Assembly (NCBI GenBank): GCA_028279345.1
Contig: JANQNY010000006.1
Span: forward strand, 162,829-226,828
Direction: 5' to 3'
Length of the DNA: 64,000 bases
Source of the DNA: Geminicoccaceae bacterium
GTDB lineage: Bacteria > Pseudomonadota > Alphaproteobacteria > Geminicoccales > Geminicoccaceae
Positions 1 through 8,925 of the stretch are shown piece by piece (position 1 is the first letter of the stretch; the number at the start of each line of letters is the position of its first letter). The position numbers and the translations under genes were made by a program. The notes below the pieces were generated by a model that was given only the letters and a program-made list of their open reading frames with translations, did not search any database and had not been told where the DNA came from.

Positions 1-209
1 TTGCGCGGTAGCTGGTCCAAGGCAACGATCAGGGCGACCGTGCCCTTGGGCGTCGCGCGCCAATCGCGCAGCTCGCCCGCTACGGCCTGCTCGGGGAGCG
101 AGCCGAACCGCTCGCGGATCATCTGGTCCACGGTGTCGTCGCGCGTGAACCAAGCCGCCCGCGTCAGCTCCTCGAACCAGAAGCGCCAGAGCGCCAGCGG
201 TCCAGTCAT
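1..209 (-). CDS. DUF924 family protein (5' part only, cut by window edge)
   Basis: The reverse strand from ATG at 209 encodes about 69 residues beginning MTGPLALWRFWFEELTRA, followed by an aromatic 'AAWF' segment, 'IRERFG' and a final 'LIVALDQLPR'. This is the N-terminal pattern of DUF924 proteins (WFxELT, IRERFG, LxLLDQxPRN), predicted all-helical cytoplasmic proteins of unknown function. The rest of the gene lies beyond position 1. Its ATG overlaps the TGA of the upstream transporter gene by 4 bp, so the two are probably co-translated. The family call rests on motif recall from a fragment. Confidence 0.75.
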   Translation of the reverse strand, partial: MTGPLALWRFWFEELTRAAWFTRDDTVDQMIRERFGSLPEQAVAGELRDWRATPKGTVALIVALDQLPR

Positions 210-1171
210 GGCGTCGTCTCCTCGGGAGAGCCGCGCCGCACTACGAAGCGCTTCAACAGCGATGGCAACAGGTAAATCGGGAACTGGGCGAGACCGAGGA
301 AGACGACCGTTTTCGGATCGGCGCCGCCCCCCATCGCGGCGACCACCAAGCCGAAGTTCTTGAAACCCGACATCAGCCCCACGGTCATGGCGATCCGCCA
401 ACCGCACCAAGCGAACAAAAGCGTGCCGACCAGGTTGAGACCGATGGCCAACGCGAAGACCGCGAACAGGCAGTCCACGACAAAGCGTGGCTCCGCGATC
501 GCCATGGCGGTGACGCCGTCCATGACGGCAAGCCCAAACGCGAGCAAGGCAAGCACGGCGATGCCGTCGAGGGCTGGCGAGACGTCGCGCACACGCGCGG
601 CCCCAAGCCAGCCGCGAAGTAGGATCGCTACGACGCTGGCGCCGCCGATGAGAGCGACGAGCCGCGCGAGCAGGCTCACGGGCGAGGTCGTCAGCTCGAC
701 GCCGATGACGAGGCCGGCAAGCGGCGGCAGGGTAAGTGGCACGAGCGCCGTCGCGATGACCCCGAGCGCCAGGGCGAACGCCGCGTCTAAACCGAGAATG
801 AGCGCATAGGCAATGCCACCGATCAGCGGGGCCGACGCGGCGGTGAGGATCAGGTGGTCGCCCAGGAAACCGGGGGCCGCGAGCTGCGCGATCGGCGCCA
901 CCAGCATTGGCGCGCCGACCAGCACCCAAAGCACCGCTAGTGCCAAGAGCTTCGGTCGCCCAAGGCTCGCCCGCACCGCGGCCGGCTCCAGCCGGAGAAC
1001 CGTCACCAGCATCAAGACGAAGATGGCGACCGGCAAGAGCGGCCGGGCGGCTGCCGCGAGTGGTGGTACGATCACGCCGAGGAAGATGCCGGCAGCGAGG
1101 AACCGCGTCGCCTGACGCCCCATCACACCGAGCAGACGATCTGCAACCGCCAGGAAAGCGCCGCCGGTCAC
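206..1171 (-). CDS. Bile acid:sodium symporter-like (BASS/SBF-type) membrane transporter
   Basis: The 321-residue product is almost entirely hydrophobic, with about nine or ten membrane segments and short charged loops. It ends in a basic cytoplasmic tail (KRFVVRRG). The overall pattern, including an early 'GIFLGVIVPPL' helix and the central Gly/Ala-rich helices, resembles the SBF/BASS superfamily, which includes Na+-coupled organic-anion carriers and ArsB/Acr3-like relatives. The substrate cannot be assigned. The start is GTG at 1171, preceded by GGGGGAG about 8 nt upstream. The stop overlaps the DUF924 start by 4 bp, which suggests a two-gene transcript. No metal or arsenic gene lies next to it, so an arsenite role is not supported. 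Confidence 0.65.
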   Translation of the reverse strand: MTGGAFLAVADRLLGVMGRQATRFLAAGIFLGVIVPPLAAAARPLLPVAIFVLMLVTVLRLEPAAVRASLGRPKLLALAVLWVLVGAPMLVAPIAQLAAPGFLGDHLILTAASAPLIGGIAYALILGLDAAFALALGVIATALVPLTLPPLAGLVIGVELTTSPVSLLARLVALIGGASVVAILLRGWLGAARVRDVSPALDGIAVLALLAFGLAVMDGVTAMAIAEPRFVVDCLFAVFALAIGLNLVGTLLFAWCGWRIAMTVGLMSGFKNFGLVVAAMGGGADPKTVVFLGLAQFPIYLLPSLLKRFVVRRGSPEETTP

Positions 1172-1403
1172 GCCGTCAGCTCCCCCACCCAGGGAGGAGC
1201 CGCGGTCGTACGTAGCGCGGATGAGCGGGTCAGCGGCCGGCGCGTCCGCTCCGGCCGGCAGCGGTGCCGCGGGCGGACACTCGCGCGCGGGCGACGGGCG
1301 GCGAGGAGAGCCGACATGTCGTGATAGCGTTCCCGTGGTGGGCTGGCATTGCTAGACGGCTCGATATCGCGGCCAAGCCGAGCCAACAAGCAGGAGCACC
1401 GGG

Positions 1404-2732
1404 ATGATCCCCCGCTACAGCCGTCCCGAGATGGCCGCCCTCTTCGAGCCTGCCGCCAAGCTGGAGCTGTGGCTCCAGATCGAGCTGGCCGTCGCCGAGG
1501 CGATGGCCGCGCTCGACCTGCTCCCGCAGGCGCCGATCGAGGCACTGAGGCAAGCCTGCGTCGCCAACCATGCGCGACTCATCGACGCCGAGCGGGTCGA
1601 GGCGATCGAGCGGACCACGCGCCACGACGTCATCGCCTTTCTCACCCACGTCGAGGAGGTGGTCGGCGAAAACGCGCGCTTCCTCCATCTCGGCATGACC
1701 TCGTCTGACCTCCTGGACACCACGCTCGCCGTACAGATGACGCGCGCTTCGGACCTGTTGATCGCCGAGAGCGACCGCCTGCTCGAAGCGCTTGGCCGGC
1801 GTGCTCGCGAGCACGCGCACACGGTCTGTATCGGCCGCTCACACGGCATCCACGCCGAGCCCACCACGTTCGGTCTCAAGCTCGCCGGCCATCATGCCGA
1901 GTTCCAGCGGGCCCGACGGCGGTTGCTGACGGCGCGCGCGGAGATCGCGACCTGCGCCCTCTCAGGCGCTGTCGGCACGTTCGCCAACATCGATCCGCAG
2001 ATCGAGGCCCACGTCGCCGAGCGCTTGGCACTGCGTCCGGAGCCCGTCTCGACCCAGGTCATCCCGCGCGATCGCCATGCGGCGTTCCTCGCGGCCCTGG
2101 CGATCGTCGCCGGCGGTATCGAGCGGTTCGCCGTCGAGGTGCGCCACCTGCAGCGGACAGAGGTCGGCGAGGTCGAGGAGGCATTCGGCAAGGGGCAGAA
2201 GGGTAGCTCCGCCATGCCGCACAAGCGTAATCCGGTGCTAAGCGAGAACCTCACCGGGCTTGCGCGCTTGATCCGCGCACAAGTTCACCCGGCGCTCGAG
2301 AACATCGCACTCTGGCACGAGCGCGACATCTCGCACAGTTCGGTCGAGCGGATCGCCATCCCCGAAGCCTGCATCCTCGCGGACTTCGCGCTCGCCCGGC
2401 TGACCGGCCTCATCGACGGCCTGGTCGTGTTCGAGGACCGCATGCGCGACAACCTCGACAGCACCCACGGGCTCATTCACTCGCAACGCGTGCTCTTGGC
2501 GCTCGCCGCCGCCGGCCTGCCACGCCAGCGTGCCTACGAGATCGTGCAGGCGCACGCTATGCGGGCCTGGCAGAAGAAGGTCCCGCTGCTCGGGCTCTTG
2601 GCCGATGATCCGGAGGTCACCCGTCACCTGGGCGAGGACGAGCTCGCCGGGCTCTTCGATCTCGCCCATCACACCGCGCGCGTCGACGCGTTGCTCGGAC
2701 GGGTTCTCGACCCACCAGGCGCGGCCAACTGA
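1404..2732 (+). CDS. purB: Adenylosuccinate lyase
   Basis: This 442-residue enzyme eliminates fumarate from SAICAR and from adenylosuccinate in de novo purine and AMP synthesis. The fumarase/aspartase superfamily signature [10 protein letters not shown] sits near residue 267; its Ser lies in the mobile catalytic loop. 'TSSDLLDT' near residue 100 and the His-containing '[10 protein letters not shown]' near 145-155 supply the other conserved segments of the tetrameric active site. The length fits the shorter bacterial PurB class. ATG at 1404 has AGGAG 6 nt upstream. The 230-bp region before it, shared with the divergent transporter gene, shows no other convincing gene. Confidence 0.95.
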   Translation: MIPRYSRPEMAALFEPAAKLELWLQIELAVAEAMAALDLLPQAPIEALRQACVANHARLIDAERVEAIERTTRHDVIAFLTHVEEVVGENARFLHLGMTSSDLLDTTLAVQMTRASDLLIAESDRLLEALGRRAREHAHTVCIGRSHGIHAEPTTFGLKLAGHHAEFQRARRRLLTARAEIATCALSGAVGTFANIDPQIEAHVAERLALRPEPVSTQVIPRDRHAAFLAALAIVAGGIERFAVEVRHLQRTEVGEVEEAFGKGQKGSSAMPHKRNPVLSENLTGLARLIRAQVHPALENIALWHERDISHSSVERIAIPEACILADFALARLTGLIDGLVVFEDRMRDNLDSTHGLIHSQRVLLALAAAGLPRQRAYEIVQAHAMRAWQKKVPLLGLLADDPEVTRHLGEDELAGLFDLAHHTARVDALLGRVLDPPGAAN

Positions 2733-2848
2733 GCACGAGAGTACGCAAATAGCTTCGCAAGGCGCGCAAGAAAGCGGCATCGTCATCGCCAGTTACGCGA
2801 ATATCCTTCGACAGACCATCGCCAAGGCCGATTCTTTCCGGTAGTATC

Positions 2849-2876
2849 TTGACATATACGGCTAAGTGCCTGTGAT
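2849..2876 (+). promoter_or_regulatory. Candidate sigma-70-type promoter for the D,D-carboxypeptidase gene
   Basis: TTGACA at 2849-2854 is a perfect -35 box. After a 16-bp spacer, TGTGAT at 2871-2876 matches 4 of 6 bases of the -10 consensus. It lies 45 bp before the TTG start at 2921, in a locally AT-richer part of the purB-dac gap. Motif reading only. Confidence 0.4.
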
Positions 2877-2920
2877 CATGGTCCGGTCTTGGGTCGCCGT
2901 GCATTGCCGCGGAGGGGGCT

Positions 2921-4198
2921 TTGAACAAGGCTGTCTGGCTGATCGCGCTAGCCGCGATATGTCTCACATTGACCGCCGGCAACGCCGACGCGCGACGCTA
3001 CGCATCAATGGTCGTGGACGCGCGCACTGGTACGATCCTCCACGCGGATGCACCGGACCGTTGGGTCTATCCGGCGTCGCTCACGAAGATCATGACGCTC
3101 TACATGCTGTTCGACGCGCTGGAGCGTGGGCGGCTCACGATGGAGACGCCGCTTCCTGTTTCGGCTCGAGCCGCAGCGCAACCGCCGTCGAAGTTCGGTC
3201 TTCGGGTCGGTCAGCGGATCAAGGTCCGGGACGCCATCATGGGGCTCGTGACCAAGTCCGCCAACGATGTGGCGGTCGTCGTGGCCGAAGCGATCTCGGG
3301 CAGCGAAAGCCGGTTCGCGCAACAGATGACGCAGCGAGCCCGCGACATGGGGTTACGCTCGACGACCTTCCGCAACGCCTCCGGCTTGCCGAACGCGCAG
3401 CAGAAGACGACGGCCCGCGACATGATCCGTCTGGCGATCGCGATCCAACGCGATTTCCCACAGTACTACGGCCTCTTCGCCACCCAGAGTTTCAGCTATG
3501 CCGGCAAGCGCTATCGGAACCACAATCGGCTTCTGGAGAGCTATGGCGGCACCGACGGCATCAAGACCGGCTATATCCGGGCCTCTGGCTTCAATCTCGC
3601 CGCATCGGTCGAGCGTGACGGCCGCCGGCTGGTCGCTGTGGTCTTCGGCGGCAAGACCAGCAAGAGCCGCAACGCGCACATGGCGGAACTGCTCGACCAA
3701 GGATTTGTCGATGCCGCGCGGCGTGGTCCGGCCTGGGCCGGCAAGCCGACACCGCGGCGGCCGAGCAGCCTCGCCTCGACCACCTTTGCAACGCGAGCCG
3801 AGCCCGTTGCCTCGGTCTCAGGCGCGGCGCCGCCTAAGCGCCGCCCGCCGATGATCATGGCAGCATCCAGCGACGAGTCCAAACCGCTGCGCGTCAGCAT
3901 GATCCCGGCCGCTGGAGCAGCGGTGCCCGATCAGGTTCCGAAGCTGGTGTTCGGCGTCGAAGTCGGTGCTTTTCGCTCTGCCGGCGAGGCTCGACGGGCC
4001 GCGGACGCCGTCGCCTCGATCGCGCCGCTGGTCATGGCCGGCGCGCAGATCGAGGTCGCACAGGTCAGCGCAGGCGACACCACGCTCTACCGCGCGCGGC
4101 GGATAGGGTTGACACCCGACGCTGCCGCTGCCGTGTGCGAAGCGATGATCCGGCTGGGCCAGAGATGTGACGTCATCAGCCGCCATGAGGCATCGTAA
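2921..4198 (+). CDS. D-alanyl-D-alanine carboxypeptidase (PBP5/6 family) with C-terminal SPOR domain
   Basis: This 425-residue periplasmic peptidoglycan-trimming enzyme has a Sec signal peptide at residues 1-24 (cleavage near ADA-RR). The penicillin-binding motifs are intact: SLTK at 53-56 (catalytic Ser and general-base Lys), SAN at 113-115 and KTG at 215-217. After a Pro/Arg-rich linker, residues of about 343-420 (beginning FGVEVGAFRSAGEA) form an SPOR domain, which binds denuded glycan at division sites. This supports a role in septal peptidoglycan maturation. The start is TTG at 2921 directly behind GGAGGGGG. The gene ends 10 bp from the convergent RraA-like gene, with no clear terminator between them. 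Confidence 0.92.
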   Translation: MNKAVWLIALAAICLTLTAGNADARRYASMVVDARTGTILHADAPDRWVYPASLTKIMTLYMLFDALERGRLTMETPLPVSARAAAQPPSKFGLRVGQRIKVRDAIMGLVTKSANDVAVVVAEAISGSESRFAQQMTQRARDMGLRSTTFRNASGLPNAQQKTTARDMIRLAIAIQRDFPQYYGLFATQSFSYAGKRYRNHNRLLESYGGTDGIKTGYIRASGFNLAASVERDGRRLVAVVFGGKTSKSRNAHMAELLDQGFVDAARRGPAWAGKPTPRRPSSLASTTFATRAEPVASVSGAAPPKRRPPMIMAASSDESKPLRVSMIPAAGAAVPDQVPKLVFGVEVGAFRSAGEARRAADAVASIAPLVMAGAQIEVAQVSAGDTTLYRARRIGLTPDAAAAVCEAMIRLGQRCDVISRHEAS

Positions 4199-4208
4199 TC
4201 TCGACCGG

Positions 4209-4868
4209 TCAAAGCACGCCGTAGCGCGCGAAGACGTCAGCTAGTTTCGCACCCGCCTCCAGGTCTGCGCGAGTCCTGTCCTCGCCAGCCGCCTTCGCCA
4301 ATGCTGCTTGAACGACCGCTTCTTCGACCGCGCGCGGCAGAACCACCACGCCGTCGGCATCGCCGAAGACCAGATCGCCGGGTTCGACCATCACGCCGCC
4401 GCACCGCACCGGCACATCCATGCGCACCATTTGCCCACGCCCCTTGCTGTCGAGGGGCCCAATCCCGCCCGCGTAGACTGGGAAGCGCTGCTGGCGGATC
4501 TGCCGGATGTCGCGGACGAGACCATCGGTCACACAGCCGACGGCACCGCGCGCCCGGGCTGCCGTCGTCAGCAGCTCGCCCCAAGGCCCGATCCGCTCAC
4601 TCGGACCGTCACAGGCGAGCACCGCGACATCACCGGGCCGGAGGTCGTCGACGAGCGCGATCTCCACTTCATAAGGGTTGGCGCCGTCGTCTACGTGCCA
4701 AACGGGCATGTAGAGGCCGGTCCGCGCCCGCCCCACAAGAACCAGCGTTTCGTCGAGCGGCCGCACGAATGGCCGCATGGCCTGCTCGCGCAACCCGTGG
4801 GCGTCAAGGGTGTCTGAGATGATCGACGAGGTGAGCCGCGACGCCAAGCCTGGGTCCAGGGGAGCCAC
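4209..4868 (-). CDS. RraA-family protein (HMG/CHA aldolase-like or demethylmenaquinone methyltransferase-like)
   Basis: The 219-residue protein has the RraA fold pattern: an N-terminal 'SSIISDTLDAHG', the central 'GPWGELLTTAARARGAVG' followed by 'VTDGLVRDI', and 'VEPGDLVFGDADGVVVLPR'. In the class II pyruvate aldolase branch the GxxxGELL loop and the (D)G-x-x-R-D segment bind pyruvate and a divalent metal, and these are present here. That favours a 4-hydroxy-4-methyl-2-oxoglutarate aldolase-type enzyme over an RNase E inhibitor. It lies 6 bp downstream of an SDR gene on the same strand, with pyk further upstream. The exact substrate is unknown, and many family members are annotated only by fold. 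Confidence 0.75.
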   Translation of the reverse strand: MAPLDPGLASRLTSSIISDTLDAHGLREQAMRPFVRPLDETLVLVGRARTGLYMPVWHVDDGANPYEVEIALVDDLRPGDVAVLACDGPSERIGPWGELLTTAARARGAVGCVTDGLVRDIRQIRQQRFPVYAGGIGPLDSKGRGQMVRMDVPVRCGGVMVEPGDLVFGDADGVVVLPRAVEEAVVQAALAKAAGEDRTRADLEAGAKLADVFARYGVL

Positions 4869-4874
4869 CGTCGT

Positions 4875-5651
4875 TCAGCCGTCGCCGGCGAGGTCGAACA
4901 ACATGCCCGCCGCCTGGAACCCACCATCCACCGCCAAGACTTGGCCCGTCGTGAACGCTGCTTCGTCGCTGGCCAAGTAGACGCAGGCACCCGCGATCTC
5001 GGCGGGCTCGCCATAGCGATTCTGCGGAACGTGGCGGAGCCAGCCCGCGCGTGTCTCGGGCGTGTGCATGGCCTTGATCAGTGGCGTCTCGATCGGCCCG
5101 GGTGCGACGGCATTGACCGTGATGCCCCAAGGCCCCAGCTCCACCGCCGCCACCTGGGTCATGTTGATGACCGCCGCCTTGCTGGCGCCGTAGGCCGTTC
5201 GCCCGGTCGACCCACGCACGCCGGACACGGACGCGATGTTGATGATGCGCCCGCCCTTGCCCCGCTTCCGCATGGCACGTGCCGCTTCCCGCATGCCGAG
5301 GAAGACGCCCATGACGTTGATCTCGAGAAGCCGTCGGAACGCGGCACTCTCGGTCGCGACCATCGGGGTCTGAAAGGCGATGCCGGCATTGTTGACGATG
5401 ATGTCGAGCCCACGCGCGGCGGCAAGCTCGGCGATGGAATCGGCCATCGCCGCCTCGTCGGTGACGTCGAGCGCCCGCCCCTCACCCTTGCCACCGGCCG
5501 CGGCCGACGCTGCGCTGGTCGCTTCCGCCGCCGCGCCGTCGACATCGGTCGCCACAACATAGGCGCCGGCCGCCGCGAGCCGTTCGGTGATTCCCTCGCC
5601 GATCCCCGCCCCAGCGCCTGTGACCAACGCGGTCTTCCCGTCCAATCGCAT
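4875..5651 (-). CDS. SDR-family NAD(P)-dependent oxidoreductase
   Basis: The 258-residue classical short-chain dehydrogenase carries the cofactor motif GAGAGIG in the first 20 residues, 'NNAGIAF' in the middle, the catalytic Ser in 'INIASVSG' and the catalytic pair in 'YGASK'. The C-terminus has the usual 'LASDEAAFTTGQVLAVDGG'. Start chosen at ATG 5651 (MRLDGK) because GGAGGAG lies 7 nt upstream; a longer frame to 5696 lacks a ribosome site. It precedes the RraA-like gene by 6 bp, so both may act on one hydroxy- or oxo-acid substrate, but the substrate is not visible from sequence. Confidence 0.88.
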   Translation of the reverse strand: MRLDGKTALVTGAGAGIGEGITERLAAAGAYVVATDVDGAAAEATSAASAAAGGKGEGRALDVTDEAAMADSIAELAAARGLDIIVNNAGIAFQTPMVATESAAFRRLLEINVMGVFLGMREAARAMRKRGKGGRIINIASVSGVRGSTGRTAYGASKAAVINMTQVAAVELGPWGITVNAVAPGPIETPLIKAMHTPETRAGWLRHVPQNRYGEPAEIAGACVYLASDEAAFTTGQVLAVDGGFQAAGMLFDLAGDG

Positions 5652-5717
5652 TGCCACGCTCCTCCGCGCGCCCCTCACCTCGATGTGCACGAGCAAGGCA
5701 CGGGCGCCAAGCGGATC

Positions 5718-7145
5718 TCAGCCGTCCCGTTCGCTGACATAGGCGATGCGGAGCATGTTCGTGGCGCCCGGCGTCCCGAACGGTAGGCCCGCGGTGACGA
5801 CCAGCGCCTGCCCCGGCCGCGCCAGATCGAGCTGAACCGCGGCGTCACGCGCCTTCTGGATCATGTCGTCGAGGTCTAGGGCGTCCCGGCAAACGAAGGG
5901 GCGGACGCCCCAGACTACGGTCAGCCGCCGCGCCGTGCCGAGCCTAGTAATGAGCCCAATGATCGGGTGTCCGGGACGCTCACGCGCCGCCCGCAACGTA
6001 GTCGTGCCGGCGGTGGAGTAGGTCACGATGGCTGCAGCGCCGATCGTGCGTGCAACGGACGATGCCGCTTGGGTGATAGCGTCGTCGGCGGTCTGCTGGG
6101 CCTCGGCGGCGTAGGCGGTGACATAGGGTCGGTAGAGCGGATCACGCTCCACCTGACGAATGACCCGAGCCATGATCGCCACGGCCTCGCCCGCGTAGTC
6201 GCCGACGGCGCTCTCCGCCGATAGCATCAGCGCGTCGGCACCGTCGTAGCAGGCGGTCGCCACGTCCGAAGCCTCGGCCCGGGTGGGCGACGGCGCCTTG
6301 ATCATGCTCTCGAGCATCTGCGTCGCCACGACGACCGGCTTGCCCGCGGCTCTGGCCGCCCGGATGATCCGCTTTTGCAGGCCCGGCACCTCCTCGGGCG
6401 GCAGCTCCACACCCAAGTCGCCGCGCGCAATCATCAGCCCCTCGGAAAGGTCGAGGATCGCCTCCAGATGATCGATCGCCGAAGGCTTCTCGATCTTCGC
6501 CATGATCGCGGCGCGGCCAGCGACCAGGCGACGGGCCTCGGCCACGTCTTCGGGCCGCTGGACAAAGCTCAACGCGACCCAATCGAACCCCGCGTCGAGA
6601 CCAAAGCGAAGGTCGTTGCGGTCTTTGCCGGTAAGCGGGGATACGCGCAGCATGGCGTTGGGCACGTTGACGCCCTTGTGGTCCGAGATGAGGCCGCCCA
6701 CCTCAATCATCGCCTCCACATAGTCGTCCCCGGCCTTCTCCACCCGTGCCCGAACCTTGCCGTCGTCGAGCAGCAGCTCGGTGCCAGGCTCGACGGCCTC
6801 GAAGATCTCTCGATGAGGAAGCTGCACACGCTGCTGGTCGCCCGGCACGTCATCGAGGTCGAAGCGAAACCGCTGGCCCGTCACCAACATGGCCTTGCCG
6901 CTGCCGAAATGCCCGACGCGCAGCTTCGGTCCCTGCAGGTCCATGAGCGCACCGATCGGCCGTCCGAGCTCGTCCTCGAGTTCCCGCACAGCGGCCAGCC
7001 GGTCGGCATGCTCGTCCTGGCTGCCGTGGCTGAAGTTGAAGCGAAACACGTTCACGCCGGCCAAAACCAGCGCCCTGATCCGATCCTTGGTCGACGACGC
7101 TGGTCCCAGCGTGGCGACGATCTTCGTCGAGGCCTGGCGTCGCAT
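5718..7145 (-). CDS. pyk: Pyruvate kinase
   Basis: This 475-residue glycolytic enzyme transfers phosphate from PEP to ADP. It opens with 'TKIVATLGPASS' and 'GVNVFRFNFSHG', contains the signature 'IMAKIEKPSAIDHLEAIL' with the catalytic Lys, and 'MIARGDLGVELPPEEVP' for Mg/PEP binding. The C-terminal regulatory domain ends near 'GLPFGTPGATNMLRIAYV'. The length is standard for bacterial PykA/F. ATG at 7145 is divergent from the peptide-transporter gene at 7267, with 121 bp between them. SDR and RraA-like genes follow on the same strand after 66 bp. The window also encodes PPDK, so PEP/pyruvate interconversion in both directions is covered. Confidence 0.95.
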   Translation of the reverse strand: MRRQASTKIVATLGPASSTKDRIRALVLAGVNVFRFNFSHGSQDEHADRLAAVRELEDELGRPIGALMDLQGPKLRVGHFGSGKAMLVTGQRFRFDLDDVPGDQQRVQLPHREIFEAVEPGTELLLDDGKVRARVEKAGDDYVEAMIEVGGLISDHKGVNVPNAMLRVSPLTGKDRNDLRFGLDAGFDWVALSFVQRPEDVAEARRLVAGRAAIMAKIEKPSAIDHLEAILDLSEGLMIARGDLGVELPPEEVPGLQKRIIRAARAAGKPVVVATQMLESMIKAPSPTRAEASDVATACYDGADALMLSAESAVGDYAGEAVAIMARVIRQVERDPLYRPYVTAYAAEAQQTADDAITQAASSVARTIGAAAIVTYSTAGTTTLRAARERPGHPIIGLITRLGTARRLTVVWGVRPFVCRDALDLDDMIQKARDAAVQLDLARPGQALVVTAGLPFGTPGATNMLRIAYVSERDG

Positions 7146-7266
7146 GCTCTAATCCCCCAATGAGCCGGGTGTCTGCTGGCACGTGCGCGTGCGGGCGACA
7201 ACCGCCGTTGTCGCAAGCGTCGGCAGCGGCCAACTTGCAGCTCTGGAATAACGAGGAGGCGGGTTC

Positions 7267-8919
7267 ATGCTGCGGTTTGTCGTTGCCATCGCCCTGTGCT
7301 TTGCATTCCCGGCCGCGGGCTGGGCTCGCGATACGCTCAGAATCGGCATGACGCAGTTCCCGTCGACGTTGCACCCGAGCATCGATTCGATGCTGGCCAA
7401 GACCTATGTCCACGGCATGACGCTCCGCCCGATCACCGGTTTCGACCACGACTGGGAGGTGGCATGCTTCCTATGCACCGAAGTTCCCAGCTTCGAGAAC
7501 GGCCGCGCCGAGCGCGTGGAACGCGACGACGGCAGCGTTGGTGTGCGCGTGCGCTACGATCTGCACCCGGACGCGCGCTGGGGCGACGGCGTGCCCGTGA
7601 CGACCGACGACATCCTCTTCGCTTGGCGCTTTGGCACGCACCCGGCTAGCACCGTCCCAGCGCGTGAGGCCTATACCGACGTTCTCGACATCGAGGTGCA
7701 CGGCCCGAAGAGCTTCACTCTGGACCTCAAGGACCTCACCTATCGCTACAACGCTGCCAACGTGCTCAGGCCCCTACCGGCACATCTCGAGGCCGAGATC
7801 TTCGAGGCATCCCCTGAGACCTACCGCAACCGCACCCTCTATGACACCGACCCGACGGAGCCTGGCCTTTGGATGGGTCCCTATCGGATCGCGGAGGTAG
7901 CGACGGGACAGTACGTCGTCCTAGAGCGCAATCCCGAGTGGTTCGGCGAAGAGCCGTACTTCGAGCGCATCGTCATCGAGGTCGTCGAGAACACCCCGGC
8001 GCTCGAGGCCCGCCTGCTCGCCGGTGAGATCGACATGATCCCCGGCGAGGGTGGGCTGCCGATCGACCAGGCGATCGCCTTCGCCGAACGTGGCGACGAC
8101 CGCTTTCGCGTGGTCTACGAGCCGAGCCTCTTCTACGAGCACCTCGAAGCCAATCTGGACAACCCGATCTTCCAGGACGTGCGCGTGCGGCAGGCACTCT
8201 TGCATGCGGTCGACCGAGAGGCGCTCTCAGAGCGTTTGTTCGCGGGCGAGCAGCCGGTGGCAGCGACCAGCGTGCACCCCTTGGACTGGACGCACGCCGA
8301 CGACCTCGAGCCCCACCCCTTCAACGTCGAGCTGGCGCGTGAGCTGCTTGACGAGGCCGGCTGGACCGTTGGCCCGGGCGGCGTGCGCACCAACGCCGCG
8401 GGCGACCGCCTCTCCTTCGAGCTGTCGACCACCGCCGGCAACCGCACCCGCGAGCTGGTCCAGCAGTATCTGCAGGCGCAGTGGGCCGCCATCGGTGTCG
8501 AGGCCGTGATCCGCAACCTGCCGCCGCGCGTCCTCTTCGCAGAACATCTGAGCAGGCGGCAGTTCCCCGGCATGGCGATGTTCGCCTGGGTCAGCACACC
8601 CGAGCACCTGCCCCAGACGACGTTGCACTCGACGATGATTCCTTCGGCCGAGAACAGCTGGAGTGGCCAGAACTATGCGGGCTACGCGAACCCACAGATG
8701 GACGCACTGATCGATGCCATCGAGGTCGAGCTCGACCGCGAGGCGCGTGCCGAACTGTGGCGGCGGTTCCAGGAGCTCTACGCGACCGACCTGCCTGCCC
8801 TACCGCTCTTCTTCCGCGCCAACGCGCACATTTGGCCCACCTGGCTCGAGGGCGTGCGGCCGACGGGCCACCAGGACATCAGTACGCTCTGGGTGGAAGA
8901 GTGGCGGCCGAAGGACTGA
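7267..8919 (+). CDS. ABC transporter substrate-binding protein, DppA/OppA family (SBP_bac_5)
   Basis: The 550-residue periplasmic binding protein has a signal peptide at about residues 1-20 (cleavage near GWA-RD). Its cluster-C layout includes 'DARWGDGVPVTTDDILFAW', 'ALLHAVDREALSERLFAG' and a C-terminal 'ATDLPALPLFFRANAHI'. The family delivers oligopeptides, nickel chelates or opines to a DppBC-type permease. It is the first gene of a three-gene unit with two permeases immediately downstream (6-bp gap, then a 3-codon overlap). ATG at 7267 has GAGGAGG about 8 nt upstream. The ligand cannot be deduced. Confidence 0.9.
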   Translation: MLRFVVAIALCFAFPAAGWARDTLRIGMTQFPSTLHPSIDSMLAKTYVHGMTLRPITGFDHDWEVACFLCTEVPSFENGRAERVERDDGSVGVRVRYDLHPDARWGDGVPVTTDDILFAWRFGTHPASTVPAREAYTDVLDIEVHGPKSFTLDLKDLTYRYNAANVLRPLPAHLEAEIFEASPETYRNRTLYDTDPTEPGLWMGPYRIAEVATGQYVVLERNPEWFGEEPYFERIVIEVVENTPALEARLLAGEIDMIPGEGGLPIDQAIAFAERGDDRFRVVYEPSLFYEHLEANLDNPIFQDVRVRQALLHAVDREALSERLFAGEQPVAATSVHPLDWTHADDLEPHPFNVELARELLDEAGWTVGPGGVRTNAAGDRLSFELSTTAGNRTRELVQQYLQAQWAAIGVEAVIRNLPPRVLFAEHLSRRQFPGMAMFAWVSTPEHLPQTTLHSTMIPSAENSWSGQNYAGYANPQMDALIDAIEVELDREARAELWRRFQELYATDLPALPLFFRANAHIWPTWLEGVRPTGHQDISTLWVEEWRPKD

Positions 8920-8925
8920 CCGCGT

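Noticed and set aside
4199..4208. Terminator between the D,D-carboxypeptidase and RraA-like genes
   Set aside because: The convergent gap is only 10 bp and shows no hairpin with a T-run.
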